A program made the translations under genes and the position numbers. Positions 43,600 to 55,308 of a DNA stretch of 64,000 bases are shown here, one piece after another (the stretch's first letter is position 1; each line of letters starts with the position of its first letter). Source of the stretch: Mermis nigrescens (Eukaryota > Nematoda > Enoplea > Mermithida > Mermithidae); NCBI GenBank assembly GCA_036768485.1, contig JAVLUZ010000547.1:944501-1008500 (forward strand), written 5' to 3'. The notes beneath the pieces are model-generated. The model saw nothing but the letters and a program-made list of their open reading frames with translations, searched no databases and was not told the DNA's origin.

Positions 43600-44440
43600 T
43601 AATTTCTAGGAGGTCACCTTATTCTCAATATTAGCCGAAAATTTTATGTACACATGCAATAGCGGTGATTGATGCACTTTTTGTATAAAAATTTCGCGCT
43701 CTACAGAAATATCACGATCAGTATACGTTATTTATCTTGAAACTTGAATTTCCTTCCTTCAGTAAAGCATTAGCCAAATCTGAAGTCGTTTTTGACAATT
43801 AAAACCATAATTTATTAAATGGCGCGGGAGCGCCAGAAAATTTTGAAATTTTAGCTCTCTAAATCATTTTTGCATTTCAAAAACTGTGCAGAAGGTAATG
43901 ATTTCCAATCGTAGTAGAGTTACAGGACCAGATTATCGATAAAAATGCTGCAATTCTTAAACATCAATAACAACTAAGAATTAAATCTATTCGGCGCGAA
44001 GCGCCAAAAATTTTTGTAGTTTCACTTCTCTAAAACGCATTTTTGCATTGCAAAAACTAACTGAATCCGTGCAGACGATAAGGATTTTCAATCGTAGTGG
44101 AGTTCTAAGACCAGATTATCGATAAAAATGCTGCAATTGGCGCGGCTTAAACATGAATAACAAGTAAGAATTAAATCAATTCGGCGCGAAGCGCCGAAAA
44201 ATTTTGTAGTTTCACTTCTCTAAAACGCATTTTTGCATTACAAAAACTAACTGAATCCGTGCAGAAGATGAGGATTTTCAATTGTAGTGAAGTTCTAGAC
44301 CAGATTGTCGATAAAAATGCCGCAATTGGCGCAGCGCGGCTCAGGATTCATAATAAGTAAGAATTCAATCTATTCGACGCGAAGCGCCGAAAAATTTTTG
44401 AAGTTTTAACTCTCTAAAACGCATTTTTAACATTACAAAA
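43600..44440 (+). repeat. Tandem repeat S (~190 bp) with GGCGCGAAGCGCC hairpins
   Basis: Hairpins or variants near 43822, 43992, 44182 and 44378 give a spacing of 170-196 bp. Each unit continues GAAAATTTT, CTCTAAAACGCATTTTTGCA, GGATTTTCAAT, CCAGATTATCGATAAAAATG and CAATTGGCGC. The first unit is the most diverged. Confidence 0.85.
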
Positions 44441-44794
44441 ATTTTCCACAAATGCCAACCAAGCCCAAAAATTTTTCCATTTCCCAAAATTTTGGTTGAC
44501 AAATAGACCAAAAAGTGGAATAAAAAAACGGTGCATGCAATGGTGAAAAAATGTATAAATTAAACTGTTTATGCATGTCTTTTAATACAAAAGCTATTGT
44601 TTGAAGTGCTCGCAAAACTGATTATCAGTATCCAGCGCATGCTCATAATGCTTTAGATTATGCGCCGATACTTGATTAAGTTTAAATGCTTGAATCGCGC
44701 GTTTGGGGCTAAATATAGATATAGTAACTACTAAATTCGGCGCGTGGGCCCAAAAATGGCCGGTACGCGTTGAAAAACATCGTTTTTTGGCGTT
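44441..44794. other. Repeat Q tail and unassigned DNA
   Basis: 44440-44540 is a reversed Q segment (GGTTGACAAATAGACC). The rest, to the R1 copy, has no identifiable feature. Confidence 0.5.
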
Positions 44795-45120
44795 TCTGAC
44801 GATACTCTATCCTTCTAGAGCATGAAATCATGAAAAAATTCCGAAAAAAGTCGAATAAATTGACCAATATATCGCTTAAAACATGAATATATGGCGCGAA
44901 GCGCCGAAAATTTGGCGATTTTGAGCAAATAGATGGCCAAAAACCCTTAAAAAGACACTTTTTCTACCAATTTTCAGGTAAGTTTAGGAAACTTGAAAAA
45001 TCGCCAATTCTGAGGGGAGTGAAAAATTTTTTGCGGGGGGGGGTGAAAAATTTTTTCCGGGGGTTGAAAAATGATTCTGCGAGGGGGGGTGATAACCCCC
45101 TCCCAAGATCATATGGTCCT
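44795..45120 (+). repeat. Dispersed repeat R1, second close copy
   Basis: Aligns with 1-340 over its full length, with a perfect hairpin at 44894-44906 and the same GGGGGTGAAAAATTTTT tail ending CCCAAGATCAT. Confidence 0.85.
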
Positions 45121-46379
45121 CATTGGCACCACTGAACTTTGATTAAAAAATGCTTTTTTACATAAATTTAGGTCATTTCAAAGACTGAAATTGATAAATC
45201 GATGATAAATATTAGCATATTTTGTAGGTCTGGGTCATATTTGGGCTTTGTTGTAAATAACAAGCATTATAGAAAAATTAAGACATCTGGCGCTGAGCGC
45301 TGCAATATACTGACTTGACTATACTCTAAAGTATGCTGAAACATCATTTGGTGGTCATTTTTTGTTGATTTCAAGAATTCTTAATTTTTCTTTTTGGGGA
45401 GTCCTTCTTTAAAATTAAATTTCTTTTCCATATGAACAGCTCGGGCCCCTTCTGTCCCCTGAATGCGCAGACTGCAGTATTAGCTGATCTAGGGAAAATC
45501 TATTACGGTCCTGGCCTCCTGGCCCCCAGTGAGGTCCATTAATAGATGTCAAATGCTTTTTGCGACCTCTAATATTTATTGGTATCAACGGATCTCTGTC
45601 ACTAAATTAAGCAAAAATTTATGAATGAAAAATTCACTTCAGTACACAGAATGTACGGATAACACTTCTGGGGGATCTGGATGGTGTAAAACTCGCAAAA
45701 ATAATAAAACATGCTAAAAATTAATTCTGGAGCTATCGATATTTCGGAATCTAACAGATTCTAGGGGTTACCAACCTCCCCCAAACCCGTCTCCTCACAC
45801 CTATGTGTGATTACAATGCCCGTATCTAGGATTTCATTTCGAAGGCCATAAACAAAAATTTTAAAAAACAATTATGGACCAAGATGAATTTAAAAAAGAA
45901 ATTTTCAGAATCACTAGAGCTGCACACTTTCCAAATTTTGTAATCTGGATACATTCGATGAGGCGAGAAAGATTACAAGAGACACCTTTTCTTCCACAGC
46001 TAAAGGGAGATTGACGCGTTTAAGCACCGCCCTCCCCTCCGCAGTGGAATGAGCCCCAGAAAATTTTGCAAAAAATTAGTCGTAACACTAAAATCTCAAT
46101 AAATTCAGCTAATCTTTGTTCTGAATTCAGTCTTAAAATAAGCAAAGCTGGTCATCGAATTTATAATTTTTTCTACTCTAGTATACCACTACTTGATGTT
46201 CAGCTCTAAATATACAATACTGATTAAATAATAGTCATGTGCAAAGCGTAAAAAATTATGATTTTTTTCAGCTGAAAATCACTATAATTACTCAGAATTA
46301 AAATTACTCAAAAGGTCAGTTGTGTGGTTGGACATGTAAAATTAAGGAAAATGGACTAGCCAGCAGGAAAACATCGTGG
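45121..46379. repeat. Unassigned DNA with a repeat P fragment
   Basis: A P-type start (GCCCGTATCTAGGATTTCATTTCG) lies at 45830, and a P-type later block (GCCCCAGAAAATTTTGC) at 46052. No target duplication or right end was found. 45121-45820 shows nothing clear. Confidence 0.4.
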
Positions 46380-46387
46380 TTGGCTAC

Positions 46388-48335
46388 TAGGGATGTGCGA
46401 GTTAACCGGAACCGGAAGCGACTGGGAATTTTTTGGAACCGGAACCGGAACCGAGAAGCGATTTTTTGATATTCTAAGAACCGGAACCGGAACCGATTTT
46501 TTGATTTTCTAAGAACCGGAACCGGAACCGATCTTTTTTGGAGTCGGTTCTCGGTTTTTAAAATTAGAGTTAAAAATCGAACTTCACAAAATTTAGTGAA
46601 GACATGGAGCAGCAATTCAATCTTTTATTACCCAAAAGTTTACAGACTAGAAATTAGTATTGTTCCGCGTAAATTATATTTTAAAAATAACAGTCATTCT
46701 GCTTTTTCGCCATGTTGCCTGTTTCTGAGAGGGTCGTAAATGATTCCAGCGCGACTAAAGCAGCTGTTCCGATGGAACGCTTGTAGCTGGTGCTGCAAGC
46801 AGGGGCGAATCTAAAAAGGGCGGGGGCCGCCCCCCATTTGCCAAGAATATTTGGCGAGATAGAGAATGGATATACAATTTGCAATTATTTTTGGCCTTCA
46901 GTGACCATAATTTCTCAAATTTTTTCGGCGCTACGCGCCAGATGATACCTATTAATGACATTTACTTACTTCCTTTGGCACCTGGAAGCCATTTTCTGTT
47001 CACGTAGGCTTCAAAACAATTTTAGCAGCAGAAACAGCTATTCTTGCATAATTTTCTTCTATTTTCAATAAAAAATTTCGATGTTTTGCATCAAATGCTA
47101 TGAATACAGTAAATCAAGCTGCAAATCATGCTTCTAGATGTCTATCCATCTTAATCTCACAAATTTTTCCGGCGCTTCGCGCCATGGTTTATTTGTATTC
47201 GGCAAAGATTTTTCCCAATGTACAAAGACTTCTCGGGACCGTCTTTGTACATGTACGAAGATTTTCGGAGAGACAAAAATTACAAAAAAAGGTCCAAAAT
47301 TCGCAGAAATTTACGGCGCTTCGCGCCAAAATGACTGATTGTGTGCTCTATTTATCTTTATAATGGCAGAAACTGCATCTCAAAAGGAAAAATGTCAAAT
47401 TTTCAGGCGCTTCGCGCCGTTTTAAGACGATTCCTTGTAATTTTTGCCCTTAGAGACCCATAAATTAGCTGAAATACACTACCAAAAGTCGAACAACTCT
47501 GTTTTTACCACACTAAAATCGCTACTGTAACATATTATAGTACCCAAAAATTTGTGTGTACACAATGTACAAAGACTTTTGGGGATCATCTTTGTACATG
47601 TCAAACGGACCTTGTACAAAAAAACTGCTTCGCGCCAGAATTCTGATAAAGTCAAAGAATTTTAGTGATTTTTAGCACAAAATCATCGAAATTTTAAGGA
47701 AAAATATTGCATCAAAACAGATTTAATGTAAAAGTTATACATTGTAAAACGCCAAAAAAGACGCACTTTCGCGCGTGAAGGGAAAATTTTGGACCTATTT
47801 TTGACTGTTTTTGGAAAAGTTGGGATACTGCCTCCTTAGGAAAATCCTAGATCCGCCACTGGCTGCAAGATACTGCTTAGCTATAAATGCGAGAATCGGC
47901 AAGTTCTTCGACTTCTCTTCCCACTATTGCAGCAGATCTTCGTCATGAATTAAGCATTTCGATTTCGTATAAGCCTCCAATTAAGAAACACATATGTAGA
48001 TAATATTCAGTGATTTATAAGTAAATTTTCAACTAGACGTAAAACTTATTTGAACGTGCAGGTGCCAGACTGAAACGACTTTCTGAATAATTTATCTTTC
48101 GATTACATCGTCATATGTTCCGGTGAAGTCAGGCTATCAAGAGTGTATATACTTTAACACAGGAACTGAGAACCGGAACCGGAACCGACGGTTCTCTAGT
48201 TGAAGAACCGGAACCGGAACCGACGGTTCCAACTTACGCAAGAACCGAAACCAGAACCGGAACCGAAATTCTTGTTTTCCAAGAACCGGAACCGGAACCA
48301 ATTTTTTTGAAAAACCTGGAACCGGAACATCCCTA
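46388..48335. mobile_element. hAT element with (CCGGAA)n subterminal arrays
   Basis: The left end TAGGGATGTGCGAGTTAACC and the right end (reversed) TAGGGATGTTCCGGTTCC share the first nine bases. Flanking 8-mers TTGGCTAC at 46380-46387 and 48336-48343 are identical. CCGGAA hexamers fill 46405-46555 and 48165-48330. No transposase was recognised; a second hAT is nested within. Minus-strand frames full of Arg-Phe come from the hexamers. Confidence 0.92.
46800..47861. mobile_element. Nested non-autonomous hAT carrying repeat X
   Basis: Ends are CAGGGGCGAATCTA and, reversed, CAGTGGCGGATCTAGGATTTT. Flanking GCTGCAAG at 46792-46799 and 47862-47869 is identical. Inside are hairpins near 46926, 47171, 47315 and 47407, and the TGTACAAAGAC repeat X. 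There is no transposase. It inserted after the outer hAT. Confidence 0.92.
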
Positions 48336-48343
48336 TTGGCTAC

Positions 48344-48989
48344 CAATCACGTAAACTTAACATTGGACTAATGTTCATCCTAAAGATTTTGAAGATTTTT
48401 GTCTTATTTTCGAATTCTTACGTGGTTCTTGCCAAATTTTTGCGTGGTTCATGGTTGGTCGACTCCCCAGCTCTCAAGTCACTTGACCCTATGCACATAT
48501 ATGGTAGTGAATAAATTTTTAATTCAGTCTGAAATATAAATTAATTTAAGCTAGCAGACAGAACAAAGTTATTCTAAGAGTCAAATGCAGACTAACGCGC
48601 AGATAGATGGAGGCTAATGCATAATATAATAAATCCATAGTGTATTTCTTCGAATGACAAAATGCAGAGCGTTTTGGCGCACTTTTGGTGGTAAATATGC
48701 GAACATTTATGTACATTTTTTACAACATGGCAACTAGGCGTACATTTTATGAAATATCGCGAGTGTCAAGTTTAGCATATTCAATATGCTCGTGAATGAA
48801 TCATCCTTGTTTGGTGTTTGCCGAATTTATTTGCCATTTTTACAATTCTCCTATGTACCAAAAATTAAATGCTATATTTCACCCCCAGAAAAAGGTTCAA
48901 CCCCGACTCAAAAAATCTTGCCTCCGGTCGGGGGTCAGGATTTAGGCCGGGGATTTTTGGGGTCGGGGTCCCTGTACGATCACTGGATA
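48344..48989. other. No gene recognised; short GGTCGGGG patch
   Basis: The 48890-48990 section has CCCCGACTC and GGTCGGGG inverted blocks. Just beyond, GATCACTGGATACAGGTAA occurs twice (about 48977 and 49021), a local 45-bp duplication. Confidence 0.4.
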
Positions 48990-49600
48990 TAGGTAAACAA
49001 TTTTTGGTGGCCCCCGCACGATCACTGGATACAGGTAAACAATTTTTGGTGGCCCAAATATAAAGTCTATCTAAATCAGTCTTAAGTATTTGATAATTGT
49101 AGGAATGATTAAATATTTTAAGGTCATCCGCGAACGTAAAAGTCGAACTTGACATGTTATCAAAGATATCATTTAAAAAAAATCAAAAACAACGTATGTC
49201 CAAGAATGGACCCTTGAATAACTCCAATTTTTGGAAGGCTTTGCTTTGACATTAGGAACAAAGCAAAAAGAATAGGCCTTGAAACATTTAAAAATACATT
49301 ATAAATTTTGTTAACAGTTAAATAAGTAGAAAAAAGATCAGGCCAAGAAATAGTAGAAAGGAAGCTATCAATATTAAAATAGTCTGCTTTCTGAAAATTA
49401 AAGTGAGATTCTACATAAGTAGCAAGTGAAGTTATCAGAATTTTAAAAGATATGGTTGTTAATCCTGTAGACGGAAAACAGTCGTAAAACAATTCGTTAC
49501 GAGAATTGGATGCGAAGGTACCTAAGGCCCAATCAATTTTTGGTAAAGTGGAAATCACCTCTATTACATATTTACGAATGATTTTATTCTCAAAATACAC
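48990..49600 (-). pseudogene. CR1-type ORF2 pseudogene, internally deleted
   Basis: On the minus strand, LPKIDWALGTF, an FLSTISWPDLFS region and NKIYNVFLNVSRP match the endonuclease end of element A ORF2 (PNVDWSSFI, FLSAISWPDIFS). Directly after comes GVIQGSILGHTLF, the RT GVPQGS motif, and then FADDLKIF with its catalytic Asp pair. The intervening 350 or so residues are deleted, and frame shifts separate the pieces. It is a third, distinct relative. Confidence 0.82.
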
Positions 49601-49604
49601 TAAT

Positions 49605-49760
49605 TTTTTAACACGAGCGCTCTATTTTTGACGTTTTTAGACCTCGCAAAATACGTGGAAAAAAGTGGGAAATTGGAAAAAAATTAGGTCTGGTCTTTAA
49701 TGTCAACCAGACCGTTTGGAAAAATACGGTGAACGTAACTCAACCACTCCCGTATCCAGG
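49605..49760 (+). repeat. Repeat Q, diverged copy
   Basis: TTTTTAGACCTCGCAAAATACGTGG, GGTCTGGTCTTTAATGTC and AACCAGACCGTTTGG match 41940-42053. Confidence 0.7.
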
Positions 49761-50592
49761 ATTTTATTTGGGGGGCGAAAATTTTTGAGGCCAAATATCT
49801 CGTGAACCATTAGGAGATAAGCCAAAATAGAGGAAATTTTGAGCCCATCTCAGTGAGCTCTATAAAATGGTGAAGAAAACTTTCAAAAATTTTTCACTTT
49901 ATTTCATATTAATAAACAGCAAATTTATTATTTAAGTGTATTTCTCATCACTTAATAGACAAATTATTTCTTATCCACGCCCACGTGTGAATACCATCAT
50001 GTTTGGCTATGAAACCCTTTTTTATAAAGCACAGCTATCTACCGATTTACGAGTTGCACCCCCCCCACTGAAAGTTCAACCTTGCGCACCTATGCTGGGT
50101 GTTTTCAAAACATTTTGGTCACGCCTCCTCTCCGGAACAAAATTCCGGATATGGGGCTGGTCCACGTTTCGAGTTTAGCAAGCACCAGCTTCCTTTTCTT
50201 ACATCAAACTGAGTCTGACCCATGCTCTTTCCCATAGCCGCAAAACATCGATTCAGAAAAAAGTATTCACGCGAGCACATATACTTATTTTTCAGGCGGT
50301 TACCTCTTAAGCTTACCCAAGAAGACACTTTTTTCCATTATTTAGTACATATAAATAATGTTGCAGGGCATTTCAACGCCGTTATTGCTATTTTTTAATG
50401 CAAATTCAACTACAAAAATTCAGGTAGAACGGAATGCAACGAATTAAGTATCAAAATTTGGCATTGAATGACAAAATTGAGTATTCATATTCCCCTAAGG
50501 AAAATCGGTTTATCCATCTCCCAGAACTTTTGACCATGTGCACGTATGTCATGCTCCATCTTTTATAATTTACTTTTGAAGATCGCCGAATC
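49761..50592. other. Repeat P fragment, then upstream region of the aquaporin gene
   Basis: 49745-49830 carries a P start (CCCGTATCCAGGATTTTATTT, ATATCTCGTGAACCATTAGG). The remainder up to 50592 has no clear promoter elements that I can defend. Confidence 0.4.
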
Positions 50593-51048
50593 ATGGAACC
50601 AATAGTGGTATCTATTATTTATTACACGTGCGTTTTTCTATTTTGCGAACTATCCCGGCGATTCGTCGGCAACGTTCTTGGTTTCGGTCGAAATCACCTG
50701 AATCGGATGCTTTTATTCGAATTCTTGGGCACTTTGCAAGTTTGCACGTGCGTTTACGAAAACCATTTAGTTGTCCAAAATTACGGCTTAAAGGGTTTTT
50801 TCGTGATTGTTGCTATTTTGCTCAATCTTCATCGATTGACTACTCGAAACGCGTGCGTTTCGCCCTCTTCGGCTTTGGAACGATTTTTAGCCGGACGTCT
50901 GGAATTTCGGCACTTTTTACTCGTTCTGACATCACAGGTTTTTGGCGCCCTGTGCGCGTTTCGCCTGGCCAGGCGAATTTGGTGGATAGAATTGAGCGAC
51001 AAGCATGCCGCGCAGGCTCTGAGTTTCGAATGCGTTCTGCCTCATCGG
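50593..51048 (+). CDS. AQP11/12-like aquaporin, exon 1
   Basis: Encodes residues 1-152 of a predicted 259-residue membrane channel of the unorthodox (AQP11/12) group, which conduct water or small solutes, often in intracellular membranes. Hydrophobic segments lie at about 3-18, 39-55, 68-80 and 107-125. LLFEFLGTLQVCTCVYE matches the second-helix signature of AQP11. The first pore-loop motif is NAC (86-88), where AQP11 has NPC and classical aquaporins NPA. SFECVLPHR (144-152) aligns gap-free with the AQP11 region before helix 4. The likely donor is GTTCGC at 51049, phase 0; the frame closes 18 codons-or-fewer later without splicing. Position and frame fit exon 2. Confidence 0.85.
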
Positions 51049-51461
51049 GTTCGCTATTTAGCATATTGAGATAAGTTTAATAAATAGATAAATAAATCAA
51101 AAAATAATTAAAAAATGACAGTTCTTGTGTTATTTTGAGAATCTTTTTCGCAGCAATTTCAAGGTGGGCAGTATATAAATGACTGTCAGTCAATTCCTGG
51201 CTAAAATTAACAAAAAAAACATCTAAACGTGGCCTAAAAATTTAATTTTGCCTAAATCGGGGGATGGGGACGCGACGCGACCAACCTCTGAAATCTTTTT
51301 TTAGTGGTTCATGGCCAATAAGGAGCCTCTCTCATAGAACAGGGTTGTCACGCCCAGTAGTGGTCAATATATAATAATCATTAATATATTCACTTGGGTC
51401 ACTCCGCGTATTGTACGTCTGTCGAGCCCCGTAACGATAGTAATATAATTCCTTAGTCTTA

Positions 51462-51780
51462 GGTAGCGCGTTAGCGCGTACCTATAATATACTTGGGTAC
51501 CCCCAACACCTGGGCACCCACCCCCTACAGCTATAACGGGACACTTCTGGAAGGTGCGGTTTTTTTAAAAGAAAGATAATAAAAAAATTCGCTGCCCGTG
51601 TTTTTTTGTTTTTCTTGAAACTCAAAATTGACTGTGTAAAGAAGGTGTAAAGTTTTTGTGTAACGTTATAACATAGGACAAATTTTGGGACCTTTTTACT
51701 GCGGCATGTGGACAACTGAGTATTGATGACTCGAAGGATTGAACAGGATAGGATAATAGAGGGATGAATTCTACAGATGA
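51462..51780 (+). repeat. Header of the ~172-bp tandem array
   Basis: GTAGCGCGTTAGCGCGTACC followed by ATATACTTGGGTAC, CTACAGCTATAACGGGACAC matches the header at 2685. The first GCGCG hairpin has a 3-base loop. Confidence 0.75.
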
Positions 51781-53560
51781 CACTTTTTTTGTTTTTTGAA
51801 ATTCGCATTAGTTATCGAACGGCAGTGTAAAGAGTGCGAAAATCTGGGGGTGAAAAAGCACTTTATGGTCGAGTTTTCAACCTTCCTATGTCCGATACTA
51901 ACTCCGGTTATGAGGTTTTTAAAATGTTTTCTGACAGAAATGTAGAGCGGATCAAGGGCTGCATTCTGCATGTAAGCAAAGTCTTCTATGCTCTATGGTG
52001 AGTTAGATCCTGGGGTTTAAAGTTTACACTCTAGTGGATGGTGTAAAAAAACGGATTTTAACTAAGATTTCTCTGCCAAATTTTTCCGCTTATGAGTCAG
52101 TGCAAATCGAAGACAGCATTAATAAAGTGCCTCACAGGGGCTAAACATCGCAGCAAACCGCATTTAAAAAAACGCAATATTGAGTTATTTATGGGGGTGT
52201 AAAGTTCGAAATCAGAGGTAAAAAATGGGCGAAAAAACACGTTTTTTCCGAAGTTTGATTGATAAATCATACCAAATAATTTTTGCAACAGAATTTCGGC
52301 ACACAGGAATGTACTACGATTTAAAAGCTACAAATTGTACCAAACCGAATTTCTTTAAACTCAATGGGGAGTTCGGTACGGAATTTTAAAGTTTACAGTG
52401 TTCTAAATGATGGAAAATACGTTTTTGTTGCGTTTTTTGTTCGCCACTTTCTCCGTCCAGAAGTCGGGATAAGTCTAATAGAATAAAAATAAAGTGCTTT
52501 ATATCGGGTGCATGTCAAAGCAAATTGTCTATACATTAATATTTAGCGAGTGTAAAGTCAAAAATTTGGAGTTTAAAATGCGTTTCTGTCTTGTTTTTTC
52601 TGCCTGCTTCTCCGGTTACGAGTCAGGGACACGTTTATCAAGTCTAGAAATGGACCAGGAACCAAATTTGATATGCCAGTCTGGCGCATATGTTTACACT
52701 CTACGGTGTTGTAAAGTAGTTTACACAAATTGTTAGTTTGCCCATAGAACATTATGTAGACTTAATTTTTTAATAAATATTAATCGTAATATCGGAACAA
52801 TATCAAAATTACGAATCTGACTAAAATCTTCTTTACACTAGGTGTTTACATGAAGTTTACACTACATATGTATTTATCTTCGTTTTTGAGCATTCCAGAA
52901 ACCTAATTTTTTCTTGGAGTCTTGAATTTTTCAAAGGATCAAATGTGAGACGTCACGTAGGCGCATTTGTTTACATCCAACAGTGATGTAAAGTAGTTTA
53001 CACTCATTGTTTATATGTCCTCAGACCATTGTAGAGACATAATTTTTTCATGAATGTTGATCATAATATCCGAGTAATTTTTTACACTGCATGTTAGCCT
53101 TTGTTCTAGAGCATTGCAAAAACCGAAATTTTTTCCTGAGATATAAAAATTTACAGGGAATGAAATATATACGTCAGTTGGGCGCGCTTGCTTACACTCA
53201 GCAGTATTGCAAAGTGGTTTAAACCTAATGTTTATTGTCTTTAAAACATTATGGAGACTCATTTTTCCATAAATGTTGAAAGAAATATCGGAGCAATATC
53301 AAAATTACGAATCCGACTAAAATATTCTTTACGCTATGTGTTTGTGTAAAGTTTACGTTACGTGTTAACCTTAATTCGATAGACTTGCAGAGACTTTGTA
53401 ACTGAAGTCAAGAAATTTTCAAGGATTCATATGTGAGACATCAATTAAGTGAGTTTGTTTACCCTCAAAAGTAATCTAAAGTGATTTAAAAATTATGTTC
53501 AAGTGTCCTTAGATCATTGAAGAGATGTAATTTTGTCTTAAATGGGTTGCATTAAAGTTA
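51781..53560 (+). repeat. Diverged ~172-bp tandem repeat, third array
   Basis: Unit markers (CTCCGGTTATGAG, TTCTCCGGTTACGAGTC and variants) at about 51890, 52080, 52270, 52450 and 52610 give a period near 180 bp. Beyond 52690, longer units of 220-285 bp repeat GCGCATTTGTTTACAC....TGTAAAGTAGTTTACAC at about 52686, 52970 and 53190. It lies in the aquaporin intron, in the same orientation as 2685-4060. Confidence 0.75.
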
Positions 53561-54171
53561 AATCTTTCTTAGCCGTGTTTATAATATGTTTCACAAAATC
53601 TTGCACATGGAGAGCTATCGTTTAATTGATGTAAATTGCATGCAAAAGTGGTTTAAAATGAACCAGCAATCACACTACTGTGCACAGAAGTCGACAAAGA
53701 TTTGCAGCTTTATTGTAATCATGTACATTAATAAGCCGTAAACTGTTAGTATTCTCTACACCTAGTAGTTGTGTAAAGTTTGCACTATTCATTTGTTGTT
53801 AATATGTAGTCTATACTACAAATTTATTTTACTACCAAATCAAAGCGTTAGTGTTCCTTACATTTGATATTTGCGTGAAGTTTTTGAATTTTTGCCGAAA
53901 AACTTTGCCTTCTAATTTACCAACATCCCGCCTTTTCCATTTTCTTGAAGTTTAAAATCTTTTATAATTCTCTTAATAATTTAATGGTAGGTTTTAACTT
54001 CAAGTTTCTCTTGGTTTACAACTCTCGCTTAGCAAGCTCATTTTTCAAAACTTTTTCATAGTGATCAGATTAGTCGCGTTTAGTTTGGAATTGGTGGACG
54101 GTCGTTATTTTATTACTCGGCTTAAATAAACCAAGTGACTATCTTTTGATTATTTTCTTTATCGCAAATTC

Positions 54172-54236
54172 AAACACCCAATTTTCAATTTGAAATTGAT
54201 CCAATTTTCAATTTGAAAATTGAAAATTGGGTGTTT
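54172..54236. repeat. Perfect 20-bp-stem hairpin
   Basis: AAACACCCAATTTTCAATTT at 54172-54191 is exactly complementary to 54217-54236, with a 25-base loop that itself repeats AATTTTCAATTTG. Confidence 0.85.
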
Positions 54237-54544
54237 TCAATTTCAAAAGTCACAACCCATTGTGCTTGTGTATTGATTGAGTGAGGATTCGCAATGTGAA
54301 TTCGTTGGTTAAATTTTTGTGCTTGATTATAAGTGAACTGCACATTAAGAAGAAATAAATTAATGCAGTTTTAATTTGAAAATGGATGGTGTCAATAAGG
54401 TTGTCTTGTTTAAAAAGGATAATGCTGATGTTAAGAAAGAACAATATTGTTTTCCGCGTTCTCGGACTGTTGTCATTATTGTGGCATGTTACTGATTGTG
54501 TTTACTGACTGATGTACTGAAATCACGCTAATTAAAAGTAGTGT

Positions 54545-55308
54545 ACTAGCAAAGAAAAATGCTCCGATGGAACAAAAAAGATGAATATACTTGGAATTGT
54601 GGATTATTATGGATGTAAAAGGAGGGGACTAGGAAAAATCTACCTAAAGTCGGAAAATCTGCTAAAAATCACACTTTCTCTAAGCAACGCAAAAAATCGA
54701 TGTATATTCTGCGGCCTCTAAAAAAGTGTATTTTTTGAATAATGTTCGAAGTTTCAGATAAGAGTGTATAAACGAAATCTATCAAGATTACTTTTTTAAA
54801 TTGCTGGCACCTGATTGATAGAAAACTAAGAGGTATTGTATTTAAAGTTGTTTCATTTTATGAGCAATATAGCAAGCAAAGCAGGAGCCGATTGATTAGT
54901 GCACACAATCGTTTCGGGCATGCTAGTGTATCTACATTAAGTCTGTTTCAAGTCAACTTACGCGTTTCCTACTGTTTTAAACCAACCATGTCTTCAATTG
55001 TCTTCGATGTTTGCTATTTCATTCAATTGGCTTGGAAGACTATTAGTTTACTTAATATCATTTCCCATAGCTACTGCATAGCTAACGTGCTGCTGTTTCA
55101 ATCATTGTTATGGTTGAATATTTATTTTAATCTGTTGGCCGCAGAATATACATCGATTTTTTGCGTTGCTTAGAGAAAGTGTGATTTTTAGCAGATTTTC
55201 CGACTTTAGGTAGGTTTTTCCTAGTCCCCTCCTTTTACATCCATAATAATCCACAATTCCAAGTATATTCATCTTTTTTGTTCCATCGGAGCATTTTTCT
55301 TTGCTAGT
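54545..55308. repeat. 172-bp near-perfect inverted duplication
   Basis: Arms 54545-54716 and 55137-55308 are inverted copies. By eye I find a single difference (AAATCTACC versus AAACCTACC). A 420-bp spacer separates them. The frames at 54892-55173 and 55108-55353 fall in the spacer and right arm and show no domain. Confidence 0.9.

Noticed and set aside
46316..46615. Minus-strand frame rich in Arg-Phe, and the similar one at 48137-48346
   Set aside because: They are translations of the CCGGAA hexamer arrays at the ends of an hAT element.
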